Shown here piece after piece: positions 15,487 through 24,746 of a DNA stretch of 64,000 bases. Source of the DNA: Streptomyces sp. Ag109_O5-1. GTDB taxonomy: Bacteria; Actinomycetota; Actinomycetes; Streptomycetales; Streptomycetaceae. Numbering within the stretch: position 1 is the first letter of the stretch; every line of letters starts with the position of its first letter. The stretch spans positions 248,001 through 312,000 of the forward strand of contig NZ_RKQF01000001.1 in the NCBI RefSeq assembly GCF_003814875.1. The letters are read 5' to 3'. The translations under genes were made by a program, and so were the position numbers. The notes below the pieces were generated by a model. The model worked only from the letters and a program-made list of their open reading frames with translations, ran no database searches and was not told the origin of the DNA.

Positions 15487-15660
15487 CCCGGGCCGAGGAT
15501 GCGCCGCGGGACGGTCCGGCGTGTGGGTGCCGAACGGTCGTGTGCGGGACCGGGAGTCGTTCGCGCCCACAGGTCGCCGCGATGCCGGCCTGCGGCGAGT
15601 CACCGACGGCCCGGGCGGCGTCCTTGATCCTCAGCGCGGCCGGGCGGTGCCGCCGACCAC

Positions 15661-17382
15661 CTACGCTTGGGAGCCGTAGGTGCGCAGTTTCCGGTAGAGC
15701 GTCGCGCGGCCGATGCCGAGGGCGGCTGCCGCGCGGGCCTTGTTTCCGCCGTTTCGGCGCAGGGCCTCCAGGATGGCGGTGCGTTCGGCGTTCTCCATGG
15801 GGCTCAGCGGGCGTCCCGCCGGCCCTTCGCGTACGGGATCGGGCAGTTCGGCCCGCCGTACTGGCCCGGTCGTCCGGCGGCGCTGCGCCAATGACCGTAC
15901 GACGTGGGCGAGTTCGGTGACGTTGCCGGGCCAGGGGTACCGCTCCAGCGCCCGCCGGGCATCGAGCGTCCAGGTGAGCGGGGGCTGCCCGGGAACGGAC
16001 GCCGGAGCCACGGCGGTGAGCAACTCCCTGATGTCCTCGGTGCGTTCACGCAGCGCGGGCAGGGTGACGGAGCGGGCGGCCAGCGTGTCGAGGAGCCGCT
16101 GGAGACACGGTCCGGGCGGCGCCCCGGGTGTGTAGGTGACCAACAGGGGTGTGGTGGGCCGGGTTTCGAGCAGGGCGACGATCGCCGCCACGTCCGGCTG
16201 CGCCAGTCGCTCGGCGTGGCGCAGCACCAGACCGCGGGATCCGCCGGGCAGGGCCTCGTGCAGTCCGCCCTCGGCCGCGTCGACGACGAGCGGGTCGGTC
16301 CCGTTCAGCAGCTCGCGGGCCAGAGCGGTCTTTCCGGTGCCACGTTCACCGACGAGCAGTAACGGGGCATGGGTGGCGGCCAGTTCGGCCGCACGCTCGG
16401 TGGCGTGCCGCCAGGGCACCGACTGCCCGGCCAGTGCGATGGGCAACCGCCCGGCCGGGGTGGCGGGTTCACGCTCGCGCCTGGGGTCGAGTACGGCGAC
16501 GGCGCCGACGGTCTCACCCAGGTGCCGAACCGGTTCGACCTCGGCGCCGTGCGGGAGCCCGGTGCCGGACCCGTCCTGTCGCAGCACCGCGTGTACGGCG
16601 CGTTCCAGGTCCTCGATCTCCCGTGTCGACAGCAGCCGGCCCGCCGCGTCGCTGACCAGACGGCTGTGCCCGGCAAATGCCACCACCGGCCGGTCCTGTC
16701 CCTCGCACGCGGCGAGGTAGGCGTCCAGCAGGGCCCGCTCCGGCAGACGGGCGTGCGCCCGCAGTTCCGCCTCCACCGCGGCGGCCGTCGCCTCGGCCAG
16801 GCCCGCCTGCGGATGCGGGGAGCAGCCGCCGCACAGGGCCGATGCCACGGTGACCGTGCCGACCGGCCTGCCGTCGCCGGGCGCCCGCAGCGGCACGCTC
16901 ACCGCGGAGACCTCCTGCCACACGTCGAGGATGTGCTCGGGCCCGTGCACCTCGGCGCGGTGACCGGTACGCAGGGCCAGGGCCGCGCTGTTGGGACCGA
17001 CCCGCTGCTCGGAGAGGTCGGGGCAGAGCACCTCGTCCGGGGCGTGTCCCCTGGCCCACTGCACCCGCAGCCGGGCGTCGGTGAGGACCAGTGTGACCCG
17101 CTCGTGGTCGAGCACCGGGCCCACCCGGTCCAGCACCGGGCGGGCCGCCTCCAGCAGCGCCGGGTCGGGCAACCGGGGCGCCTGGGCGGGGAAGGGGCCT
17201 GCGAAGTCGTGCCGTACTCCGTAGAAGCGGGCCCGGCGCCAGGCGGCGGCGACCTCGTCCGGTACGTCCTCCGGAAGGGGGTGGCCGGCGAGGAAGCGGG
17301 CGCGGGCCCGGCGCAGCCGGCCGAGGGCGGGGCGGGGCGAGAGGTGCCGGTCGGCCGTGGGGGGATGCTCTGCGGTGGTCAT
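15661..17382 (-). CDS. GAF-AAA-Fis type transcriptional regulator lacking the sigma-54 motif
   Basis: ATG 17382 gives 573 residues. The N-terminal 200-300 residues resemble the GAF-like sensory part of acetoin/aromatic-catabolism regulators (VLTDARLRVQWARG, VGPNSAALALRTGHRAEVHGPEH, SVPLRAPGDGRPVGTVTVAS). A shortened AAA+ domain has Walker A GERGTGKTA at about 345-353, but the central part has no GAFTGA loop, so it cannot activate sigma-54 promoters. The C-terminus is a Fis helix-turn-helix (NKARAAAALGIGRATLYRKL). Codon 341 is TTA (16362-16360), a rare leucine codon that in Streptomyces ties translation to bldA. It is divergent from the monooxygenase at 17549, its likely target. Confidence 0.85.
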   Translation of the reverse strand: MTTAEHPPTADRHLSPRPALGRLRRARARFLAGHPLPEDVPDEVAAAWRRARFYGVRHDFAGPFPAQAPRLPDPALLEAARPVLDRVGPVLDHERVTLVLTDARLRVQWARGHAPDEVLCPDLSEQRVGPNSAALALRTGHRAEVHGPEHILDVWQEVSAVSVPLRAPGDGRPVGTVTVASALCGGCSPHPQAGLAEATAAAVEAELRAHARLPERALLDAYLAACEGQDRPVVAFAGHSRLVSDAAGRLLSTREIEDLERAVHAVLRQDGSGTGLPHGAEVEPVRHLGETVGAVAVLDPRREREPATPAGRLPIALAGQSVPWRHATERAAELAATHAPLLLVGERGTGKTALARELLNGTDPLVVDAAEGGLHEALPGGSRGLVLRHAERLAQPDVAAIVALLETRPTTPLLVTYTPGAPPGPCLQRLLDTLAARSVTLPALRERTEDIRELLTAVAPASVPGQPPLTWTLDARRALERYPWPGNVTELAHVVRSLAQRRRTTGPVRRAELPDPVREGPAGRPLSPMENAERTAILEALRRNGGNKARAAAALGIGRATLYRKLRTYGSQA

Positions 17383-17548
17383 GGCGCCCCTCACCGTACC
17401 GGGAGCAGTTGAACGGGCAACGACCGGCGTGCCCCGCCGGGTTCCGCCGTACACCGCGTGTCTCGGATTGAGACACCCATGGCCGCCCGGACCGATTCAT
17501 GATCTTGAACGGTCGGTTTCCGTCCTTTCCCCCTCCGGAGCGTTCCCC

Positions 17549-19288
17549 GTGCACACCGATGTCGTCACCGACGTCCTGATCGTGGGCAGCGGCCCGGCCG
17601 GCGCCTCCGCCGCCCTGGCCCTGAGCACCTACGGCGTACCGAACATGGTCGTCACCCGCTATGCGAGCCTCGCCGACACCCCGCGCGCCCACATCACCAA
17701 CCAGCGCACGATGGAGGTCCTGCGCGACCTCGGCGTCGAGCAGGAGGCCCTCGCCCAGGCAACCCCGCAGCATCTGATGGGGAACACCACGTTCTGCACC
17801 AGTCTGGCCGGCGAGGAGCTGGGCCGGGTGCGGTCGTGGGGCAACGAGCCGCTGGTGCAGGCGGCGCACGAACTGGCCAGCCCTACCGCGATGTGTGACA
17901 TTCCGCAGCACCTGATGGAGCCGGTGCTGGTGGACGCGGCCGTCGCCCGCGGCACCGTCTTCCGCTACAGCACCGTCTACAAGTCGTTCACGCAGGACGC
18001 GGACGGCGTGACCGTCACCGTCGAGGACCGGGTACGCGGCGACGAGTACACGATCCGCGCCAAGTACCTCATCGGCGCGGACGGCGGGCGTTCGCAGGTG
18101 GCGGAGGACGCCGGGCTGCCGATGGGCGGTCAGATGGGGGTCGCGGGCAGCATCAACATCGTCTTCGACGCCGACCTGAGCAAGTACACCGCGCACCGCC
18201 CCTCCACCCTGTACTGGGTACTGGCCCCGGGCGCGACCGTCGGCGGCATCGGCGCGGGCCTGGTGCGGTGCGTCCGCCCGTGGACGGAGTGGCTGATCGT
18301 GTGGGGGTACGACGTCACGGCGGGCGCCCCCGACCTCACCACCGAGTACGCGGAGTCGATCGTCCGTCAGCTGACAGGCGACGACGAGATCCCGGTGACC
18401 GTGAAGTCGTCCTCGGCGTGGACGGTGAACGAGATGTACGCCGAGACGTACTCCAACGGCCGGGTCTTCTGCGCCGGCGACGCCGTGCACCGCCACCCGC
18501 CGTCCAACGGGCTCGGCTCGAACACGTCCGTCCAGGACTCCTACAACCTGGCCTGGAAGCTGAAGCTGGTCCTCGACGGCGCCGCGGACCCGAGCCTGCT
18601 GGACACCTACACCGCCGAACGCGCGCCCGTCGGCAGGCAGATCGTGACCCGCGCCAACAAGTCGATCGGCGAGACGGCCCCCGTCTTCGAGGCGCTCGAC
18701 GGTCTCGCGCCGCAGACGCCCGAGCAGTTGTGGGCCAACATCGCCGGCCGCAAGGAGCCCACCGAGGCGGCCGAGAAGCAGCGGGCGCGGCTGCGGGACG
18801 CGATCGCGTACAAGGTGTACGAGTTCAACGCGCACGGCGTCGACCTCAACCAGCGCTACGAATCGACCGCGATCGTCCCCGACGGCACCCCCGACCCCGG
18901 GTTCGCCCGCGACCCGGAGCTGTACCACCAGCCCAGCTCACGGCCGGGCGCCAAGCTGCCGCATGCCTGGATCACTTCGGGCACCCGGACCGTGTCCACC
19001 CTGGACACCGTCGGCAAGGGCCGGTTCACCCTGCTGACCGGCATCGGGGGTGAGGGCTGGCTGCGCGCGGCGCGGGCCCAGGACCTCGACATCGCCACGG
19101 TCGTCATCGGCCCCGGGCAGGAGTACGAGGACCCGTACGGCGACTGGGCCCGGCTCAGCGAGGTGTCCGACTCGGGCGCGCTGCTGGTACGCCCGGACGG
19201 GTACGTCGCCTTCCGGCACCAGACCGCCACCCAGAACGCGGAAGAACTGCTGGCCCAGGCACTGCGCCGGATCCTCGGCCGTGACTGA
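17549..19288 (+). CDS. FAD-dependent aromatic monooxygenase (phenol 2-monooxygenase/TfdB-like)
   Basis: GTG 17549 follows CCGGAG and gives 579 residues. This is a group A flavoprotein hydroxylase: FAD motif VLIVGSGPAGASAAL (about 9-23), a DG motif in YLIGADGGRS, and the late GD motif VFCAGDAVHRHPPSNGLGSN. The C-terminal 150 residues match the thioredoxin-like dimerisation domain of phenol hydroxylases (GKGRFTLLTGIGGEGW, LVRPDGYVAFR). It should use NAD(P)H and O2 to hydroxylate a phenolic or chlorophenol-like ring in the cytoplasm. It is divergent from the Fis-type regulator, and the YceI gene follows after 81 bases. Confidence 0.88.
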   Translation: MHTDVVTDVLIVGSGPAGASAALALSTYGVPNMVVTRYASLADTPRAHITNQRTMEVLRDLGVEQEALAQATPQHLMGNTTFCTSLAGEELGRVRSWGNEPLVQAAHELASPTAMCDIPQHLMEPVLVDAAVARGTVFRYSTVYKSFTQDADGVTVTVEDRVRGDEYTIRAKYLIGADGGRSQVAEDAGLPMGGQMGVAGSINIVFDADLSKYTAHRPSTLYWVLAPGATVGGIGAGLVRCVRPWTEWLIVWGYDVTAGAPDLTTEYAESIVRQLTGDDEIPVTVKSSSAWTVNEMYAETYSNGRVFCAGDAVHRHPPSNGLGSNTSVQDSYNLAWKLKLVLDGAADPSLLDTYTAERAPVGRQIVTRANKSIGETAPVFEALDGLAPQTPEQLWANIAGRKEPTEAAEKQRARLRDAIAYKVYEFNAHGVDLNQRYESTAIVPDGTPDPGFARDPELYHQPSSRPGAKLPHAWITSGTRTVSTLDTVGKGRFTLLTGIGGEGWLRAARAQDLDIATVVIGPGQEYEDPYGDWARLSEVSDSGALLVRPDGYVAFRHQTATQNAEELLAQALRRILGRD

Positions 19289-19369
19289 CCCGACCGGCCG
19301 ATCACGGCACGGCCGTACCGGCGGCGGCCTTGCCGCCTCGGTTCCCGACACTCGCGAAAGGTGAACAGC

Positions 19370-20284
19370 ATGGCCCTCGGGCTGCTCAGGCGCCGGTGGT
19401 CCAAGGACGCCCCGGCCCGCACCGCAGGTCTCACCCTGCCCCTCCCGCCCGGTGCGGGCGGCGTCGCACGGACCGTCCTGGACCCCGTCGACCAGCCGCT
19501 CGGCGGCGCGGACGTCACGGTCACCGCCCTGGACACCCACCAGGTGGCCGCGCGCGGCACTACGGATCCCTTCGGCTTCTTCATGGCGGCCCTCCCGCCC
19601 GGGCGCTACAGCATGCTGTTCGTCGCCGAGGGACTGGACCCGCACCGCGAGACCATCGAGATCGTCGCCGACGCCTGCCCTGCACCGACGCACATCCGGC
19701 TGCAGCCGGCCCGGCAGCTGCCGCTGCCGCCGACCGGCGGCTGGGTCTTCGATCCGCCGCACACCGCGATCCGCTTCATCGCCAAGCACGTCGGCATGGC
19801 CCACGTCCACGGCCGCTTCGAGCGGTTCGACGGCGCGATCAACGTCGCCCCGGACATGAGCCAGTCGACCGTCCGGGTACGGATCGACGCGTCGAGCATC
19901 AACACCGGGAACACCACCAGGGACAACCATCTGCGTTCGGGCGACTTCCTGGACGTCGAGCGGTACCCGTACATCGACTTCGTCAGCACCCGCTTCGCCT
20001 ACCGGGGCGGCAGCAAGTGGACCCTCCTGGGCACCCTGACGATGCACGGCGTCAGCCGCTCGGTCTCCCTGGACACCACCTACCTGGGCACGGTCAACGG
20101 CGGCTACGGCGAGGAGCTGCGCTGCGCCGCGCTCGCCACGGCCGAACTGCACCGGGAGGACTACACCCTCAACTGGCGGACGATGCTGGCCCGCGGCATC
20201 GCGGTGGTCGGCCCGACGGTGCAGCTGGAGCTGGACGTCCAGGCGATGTACCGCTCGCCCGACACGCCCACTCCCCCGGAGTGA
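19370..20284 (+). CDS. YceI-family protein with N-terminal carboxypeptidase-regulatory-like domain
   Basis: ATG 19370 lies eight bases after GAAAGG; the GTG nine bases upstream has no better signal. The 304-residue protein has two parts. Residues about 30-118 are a transthyretin-like carboxypeptidase regulatory domain (TVLDPVDQPLGGADVTVTAL, DPFGFFMAALPPGRYSMLFVAEG). Residues about 128-290 are a YceI lipocalin-like domain (WVFDPPHTAIRFIAKHVGMAHVHGRFERFDGAINV, SGDFLDVERYPYIDFVST, GTLTMHGVSRSV). YceI proteins bind isoprenoid or other hydrophobic ligands. No signal peptide is seen, which is common for actinobacterial members. It could carry a substrate for the neighbouring monooxygenase (inference). 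Confidence 0.85.
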   Translation: MALGLLRRRWSKDAPARTAGLTLPLPPGAGGVARTVLDPVDQPLGGADVTVTALDTHQVAARGTTDPFGFFMAALPPGRYSMLFVAEGLDPHRETIEIVADACPAPTHIRLQPARQLPLPPTGGWVFDPPHTAIRFIAKHVGMAHVHGRFERFDGAINVAPDMSQSTVRVRIDASSINTGNTTRDNHLRSGDFLDVERYPYIDFVSTRFAYRGGSKWTLLGTLTMHGVSRSVSLDTTYLGTVNGGYGEELRCAALATAELHREDYTLNWRTMLARGIAVVGPTVQLELDVQAMYRSPDTPTPPE

Positions 20285-20390
20285 GCAGACCGCGCCGGAA
20301 CCTCGCCCGCTCGGTCGGGTACGTCGGCCTGGTGAGAAACTTGGCCTGTACAGCGACAGTGAGTGCACCGACCGCGAGGAGACACGACCG

Positions 20391-21191
20391 TTGCCCAGCC
20401 CGACCGTTCCCCGGGGCAGTTACTTCGAGGCCATCGACGACCACCGCTACAAGCCGACGCAGCACGCGAGCGGGGCGTGGGACCCGGACGAACAGCACTT
20501 CAGTCCGCTGGGCGGGCTCATCGCGCATGCCATAGACCGCCACCGGGCCGGCCGGCCGGACGAGGGCCTGCTGCTCTCCCGGATCAGCTACGACATCCTC
20601 GGCCGCCTCGCCCTGGACGAGTGCGAGATCCGGGTGGAGACCGTCCGGCCCGGCCGGACCATCGAACTCGTCGAAGCGGTCGTACGGATCGCCGGCCGCC
20701 CGGTCGTCCGGGCCCGTGCCTGGTTCCTGGCGGCGCTCGACACCACCGCGGTCGCGGGCGGACCCGAGGACCGGCTCACCCCGCCGGAGTCGCTCACCGC
20801 ATGGCGGATCTCCGACGTCTGGCCGGGCGGCTATGTCGCCTCCGTGGACGTCCGCCCGGTGGCCCCGCCCCGCCCGGGCCGTACCACCGCGTGGATCTCC
20901 ACACCGCTCGAACTGGTCGGCGGCGTCCCGGTCGGCCCCGTCGCGTCGTATCTCGCGCTGGTCGACACCGCCAACGGCATCGCCGCCCGGCAGCCGCCCG
21001 GGACGTGGATGTTCCCGAACGTCGACCTGACCGTCCATCTCCACCGGCAACCGCGAGGCGCATGGACGGGGCTGGACACCAGCGTGACCTTCGGACCCAC
21101 CGGCCAGGGCCTCACCAGCACCGTCCTGCACGACATCGACGGCGCGGTGGGCCACGCCTCGCAGATCCTCACCGTCCGCCCCTTGCCATGA
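20391..21191 (+). CDS. Thioesterase-superfamily (hot-dog) protein
   Basis: The frame is best started at TTG 20391, which has GAGGAGA upstream; no ATG or GTG with equal signal is present. The 266-residue protein has the double hot-dog pattern of acyl-CoA thioesterase-like proteins: GAWDPDEQHFSPLGGLIAHAIDRH in the first half and ISTPLELVGGVPVGPVASYLALVDTANG with TWMFPNVDLTVHLHRQP in the second. A catalytic acid cannot be assigned with confidence. It is transcribed in the same direction as the monooxygenase and YceI genes but separated by a 106-base gap that may hold its own promoter. Confidence 0.8.
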   Translation: MPSPTVPRGSYFEAIDDHRYKPTQHASGAWDPDEQHFSPLGGLIAHAIDRHRAGRPDEGLLLSRISYDILGRLALDECEIRVETVRPGRTIELVEAVVRIAGRPVVRARAWFLAALDTTAVAGGPEDRLTPPESLTAWRISDVWPGGYVASVDVRPVAPPRPGRTTAWISTPLELVGGVPVGPVASYLALVDTANGIAARQPPGTWMFPNVDLTVHLHRQPRGAWTGLDTSVTFGPTGQGLTSTVLHDIDGAVGHASQILTVRPLP

Positions 21192-21204
21192 GGCGCCCCG
21201 AGCA

Positions 21205-21262
21205 TGAGGCGCCCCGAAGGGGCGCGGGGAACTGCGCGCCCAGCCACAACGGCGCCGCAGCC
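21205..21262. terminator. Common Streptomyces intergenic hairpin element
   Basis: GCGCCCC-GAA-GGGGCGC (21209-21225) forms a tight hairpin followed by GGGGAACTGCGCGCCCAGCC. From memory this element is found between genes many times per Streptomyces genome and is thought to act as a terminator. It is preceded by a second copy of GAGGCGCCCCGA. It separates the convergent thioesterase and amidohydrolase genes. Confidence 0.75.
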
Positions 21263-21297
21263 GAACGACGGACATCACGGCGTCTCCAGCGAAGCGC

Positions 21298-24200
21298 TCA
21301 GTGCCCGTCGCAGCACCCGTCCCTGCGCATCAGCCGCCCCACCTCCAGCCAGTCCTGCTCGACCGCCGCCGCGCGCCGGGTCACCGTCTCGAAGGGGGCG
21401 GTCAACTCCGCGGTGGTGTACGGCACTCCGCCTCTGAGGACCGCCACGGTACGGACGAGGGCGGCGAAGTCGGTGAACGGGTCGCCGTCGACGACGGTCA
21501 GATCGGCGAGCATGCCCTCCCGGACGGTGCCGAGGTCGCGGTCGACCCCGAAGAGGCGGGCGGGCAGGACGGTCGCCGTGCGCAGAGCCTGGGCCGGGGA
21601 CAGACCCCCGCGGTGCAGGGCGCGCAGCCCGAGGTGGAGGGCGAGGCCGACGGGGACGAGGGGCTGGTCCGTACCGAGGGCGACAATCCCGCCGGCGTCC
21701 AGGATGCCCCGGTAGACGTCGATCTCCGTGCTCAGGGTGGCGAGTTGGGCCGCGGTGGGCGGTACGCCGGCGCCCTGCCGGACGACGGCCGTGTCCCACG
21801 GGGGCATCACCGCGGTGACCCGGGGGTCGTCGGCGAGGGCGGGATCCGCGCCGAGGAGCGGTACCGAGGTGAAGGGTGTGGCGATCATGGAGAAGCCCAC
21901 GCCGCGCGCGGTGTAGGTCTCCACGACGTCCTGGTAGGCGTGGCCAGTAGCGGTGACGGCGTGCCCGAACTCGGCGCGCTGGGTGGCCTGGAGATGGGTC
22001 GTCAGGTCCTGGCCGAGCTGGACGCCGGGCGAGAGCAGATGACTGCCGGAGCGGACGCCGAGCCGCTCGTGCGCGAAGCGGGCGGCCTCCGCCATCACCC
22101 AACCGGGCGCCCGCACATAGGTCTTGACGAAGTCCCAGTCCAGCGCCGCGCCCCGTTCCAGTGACCGGCGCAGCCCCGGCAGGGTCCGGTGGGCGCGGCC
22201 CATGCTGTAGGCGACCCGTGCGCCGTCGAGGAGTTCACCGGTGCTGAGCAGTCGCGGCCCGGCGAGCTGCCCGGCGGCCACCGCCTCGCGGACACGGGCC
22301 TGTTCGTAGGCGAATCCGCCCAGTGACACGGCGGTGGTGATGCCGTAGGTGAGCTGGCCGACGGTCTGGCGGCCGCCGTAGGTGGACTGCCAGGGGTGGG
22401 TGTGGGTGTCCCACAGGCCGGGGGTGACGGTGCACACCGAGGCGTCGACGAGGCGGCCGGTGGTCCGGCGTCCGGAGCGGTGGGACTCGACGGCCGTGAC
22501 GCGTCCCGCCCGGACGACGATGTCGACGTCGTCGCGGGTGGTCTCGCCGGTGCCGTCCCACAGCTGTCCGGCGTGCACGATCAGGTCGGCGGGGGCGGGT
22601 GCGGTGGCGTCGAGGGGGACGCGGACGGTGCGGGCGGGGCCGCCGTCGGCGCCGACGAGCCGGAGCCGGCCGGCGGAGAGGTACAGCAGGGTCCGGGAGT
22701 CGGCCGACCAGGAGGGGTGGTCGGCCGGTTCGTCGGTGAGGGTGCGCAGGTCGCCGTTCGGGGTGCCGTCGGGGCCGACGGGCAGCAGGCACAGCGCGGA
22801 CTCGACGATCACCGCCATCCAGCGGCCGTCGGGCGACCAGACGGGCCCCGAGTCGTAGCGGTCGGCGATCGACACATGGGGTGCGACGGCGTGCAGGCGG
22901 TCCGCGCCGGTCGTGGTGTCTACGACGCGGACGAGGTTGTAGCCCTCACGGAAGCGGGCGTTGAGCCGGTTGCGGTCGCACAGGGCGAGGTGGCGGCCGT
23001 CGGGCGACCAGCTGGGGCGGCCGGGCAGTCCGCCGCCGCCGAGCGCCGCCGCAAGGACGTGTTCCGTGCCGGTCGCGAGGTCGCGGACGAGGAGCCGGCC
23101 CGTGAGGTCGAGGCAGGCGAGCCGCTGTCCGTCGGGCGACAGCGCCGGGTGCACCCGGCCGCCGGTGGCGAGCGTGGTCTCCTCGCCGGTGGCGAGATCG
23201 TGCCGGTGGACGCCGAGCAGCCCGTCGCGGTCGTCGGCGTAGACCACCGACCCGCCGTCGGGGGCCCAAGTGGGGCCGAGGACATAGCGGGTGCGATCCG
23301 CCGTGTGCAGTCGCCGTGGCGGCTGGCCGCCCGAACTGCTGGCCAGCCACAGTGAGTTGAGGGCGGCGAAGGCGATCTGCCGGCCGTCCGGCGAGAGCGC
23401 GGGCAGATGGATGCCCCGCACAGGGCGGGTGCGGGCCTCGCCGAGGTCGTACTCCTTGGTGCGGTAGCGGGGCCGCTGTACGGGGAGCACGCCCTCGAAG
23501 GGGATGGTCTCCGGGTGTGCGGGGCTGTCCGGTCGTACGAGGGTGAAGGCGCCGTCGACGGTGAGCAGGAGGTGCCCCTGAGATGTCCAGCGCGGCGGCA
23601 CGGGGGCGATGTCGCCGGTGACCGGGACGGGGCGGCCGTCGACGGCGAGGGTGCAGGAGGCGTTCGGGGCGGCGACGGTGCGCAGGTGGGCGAGGCGGCC
23701 GTCGGCGGCGAGGGTGGGCGTCATGACCTGGACGGCCTCGGTCTCGGTGTACCGGACGGTGACCGGGCCGGATCCGTCGGCGGGGACCTCCGCGACGGTG
23801 CGGGCCTCCAGGGCCGGGCCCGTAGCGGTGGAGACCGTCTTCGCGCGGACGAAGAGGATGCCGGAGCCGTCCGGTGACCAGGTCGGGTCGTAGTCCTCCC
23901 ACGGGCCGTCCTGGAGGGGACCGTCCTGGCCGGTGAGGCCGGTCACCCGGGTGATCCGGCCGGTGCTCAGGTCGAGGACGTGGATGCGGTACGGGCTGCC
24001 GTCGACCGGGTCGCCGGCGCGTTCCGAGGCGAAGGCGAGCCGGGTGCCGTCGGGGGACCAGGCGGGCCCGCGGTCGTCCCAGGGGCCGTCGGTCCGCTGC
24101 CGCAGGCCTGAGCCGTCGGGGCGGACGGTCCAGAGGTGGAATCCGCCGTCCTGGTAGGCGCAGAAGGCGATGAGCCCGCCGTCCGGGGAGTGGGTGGGGC

Positions 24201-24474
24201 GGCCCGGTTCCAGGCCGGCCGGGGTGAGGGGGCGGGCCGTGCCGCCGGTGCGGGGCAGGGACCACAGGGTGCCCTGTGCCTCGGCGATCAGGCGGTCGCC
24301 GGAAGGGGCGAGGGTCGCCGCGCCGTTGGTGGCGCGGGTGAATGCCAGTGAGGGGGCGTCGGTACGGGGTCTCGCCACGGCGGCTGGGGCCACGCCCACG
24401 AGGGGTACGGCGCCTGCGGCGGCGAGGAGTTGACGGCGGGTCGGACGAAAGCGGCTGTTCCGGTCGCGGTCCAT
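21298..24474 (-). CDS. Tat-exported TolB-like propeller / amidohydrolase fusion
   Basis: ATG 24474 gives 1058 residues and exposes a twin-arginine signal (RPTRRQLLAAAGAVPLVG). Residues about 50-690 are a WD40-like TolB/PD40 beta-propeller with many SPDG and PTWSPDGSG repeats. Residues about 700-1040 form an amidohydrolase: LWDTHTHPWQS supplies two metal-binding His, GSHLLSPGV and EFGHAVTATGHAY further ligands, and VALGTDQPLVPVGLALHLGLRALH the late Asp, followed by DRDLGTVREGMLADLTVVDGDPF. The family hydrolyses cyclic amides or peptides (imidazolonepropionase/dipeptidase-like); the propeller may gate peptide access. It likely acts outside the membrane after folding in the cytoplasm. Confidence 0.88.
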   Translation of the reverse strand: MDRDRNSRFRPTRRQLLAAAGAVPLVGVAPAAVARPRTDAPSLAFTRATNGAATLAPSGDRLIAEAQGTLWSLPRTGGTARPLTPAGLEPGRPTHSPDGGLIAFCAYQDGGFHLWTVRPDGSGLRQRTDGPWDDRGPAWSPDGTRLAFASERAGDPVDGSPYRIHVLDLSTGRITRVTGLTGQDGPLQDGPWEDYDPTWSPDGSGILFVRAKTVSTATGPALEARTVAEVPADGSGPVTVRYTETEAVQVMTPTLAADGRLAHLRTVAAPNASCTLAVDGRPVPVTGDIAPVPPRWTSQGHLLLTVDGAFTLVRPDSPAHPETIPFEGVLPVQRPRYRTKEYDLGEARTRPVRGIHLPALSPDGRQIAFAALNSLWLASSSGGQPPRRLHTADRTRYVLGPTWAPDGGSVVYADDRDGLLGVHRHDLATGEETTLATGGRVHPALSPDGQRLACLDLTGRLLVRDLATGTEHVLAAALGGGGLPGRPSWSPDGRHLALCDRNRLNARFREGYNLVRVVDTTTGADRLHAVAPHVSIADRYDSGPVWSPDGRWMAVIVESALCLLPVGPDGTPNGDLRTLTDEPADHPSWSADSRTLLYLSAGRLRLVGADGGPARTVRVPLDATAPAPADLIVHAGQLWDGTGETTRDDVDIVVRAGRVTAVESHRSGRRTTGRLVDASVCTVTPGLWDTHTHPWQSTYGGRQTVGQLTYGITTAVSLGGFAYEQARVREAVAAGQLAGPRLLSTGELLDGARVAYSMGRAHRTLPGLRRSLERGAALDWDFVKTYVRAPGWVMAEAARFAHERLGVRSGSHLLSPGVQLGQDLTTHLQATQRAEFGHAVTATGHAYQDVVETYTARGVGFSMIATPFTSVPLLGADPALADDPRVTAVMPPWDTAVVRQGAGVPPTAAQLATLSTEIDVYRGILDAGGIVALGTDQPLVPVGLALHLGLRALHRGGLSPAQALRTATVLPARLFGVDRDLGTVREGMLADLTVVDGDPFTDFAALVRTVAVLRGGVPYTTAELTAPFETVTRRAAAVEQDWLEVGRLMRRDGCCDGH

Positions 24475-24746
24475 GACCGTACACACTGGTGCACCTGTCG
24501 TCCCGGTATCAACGGCATCCCCGGCCAACACGCACGGTGATCCCGGCCCTTGGGACGTCGGGCAACGGCTCGCTCTCCGCGGACGGCACCCGGGGTGTGC
24601 GTGCACGGCCGCCGTACTTCCGGGCGAACGCGGCCGTGGCGCGGGCCCCGCTCATTGCGGCCGTGTGAACACTTCCCGGTTCCGGATGGCATGCGCCCGC
24701 GCGACGGTTGTACGAGGTACGACCCATGCAGCGAGAAGGAGCCGAC

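Noticed and set aside
16514..18928. 804-residue minus-strand frame antisense to the monooxygenase
   Set aside because: It overlaps the strongly supported flavoprotein gene on the other strand and has no recognisable domain.
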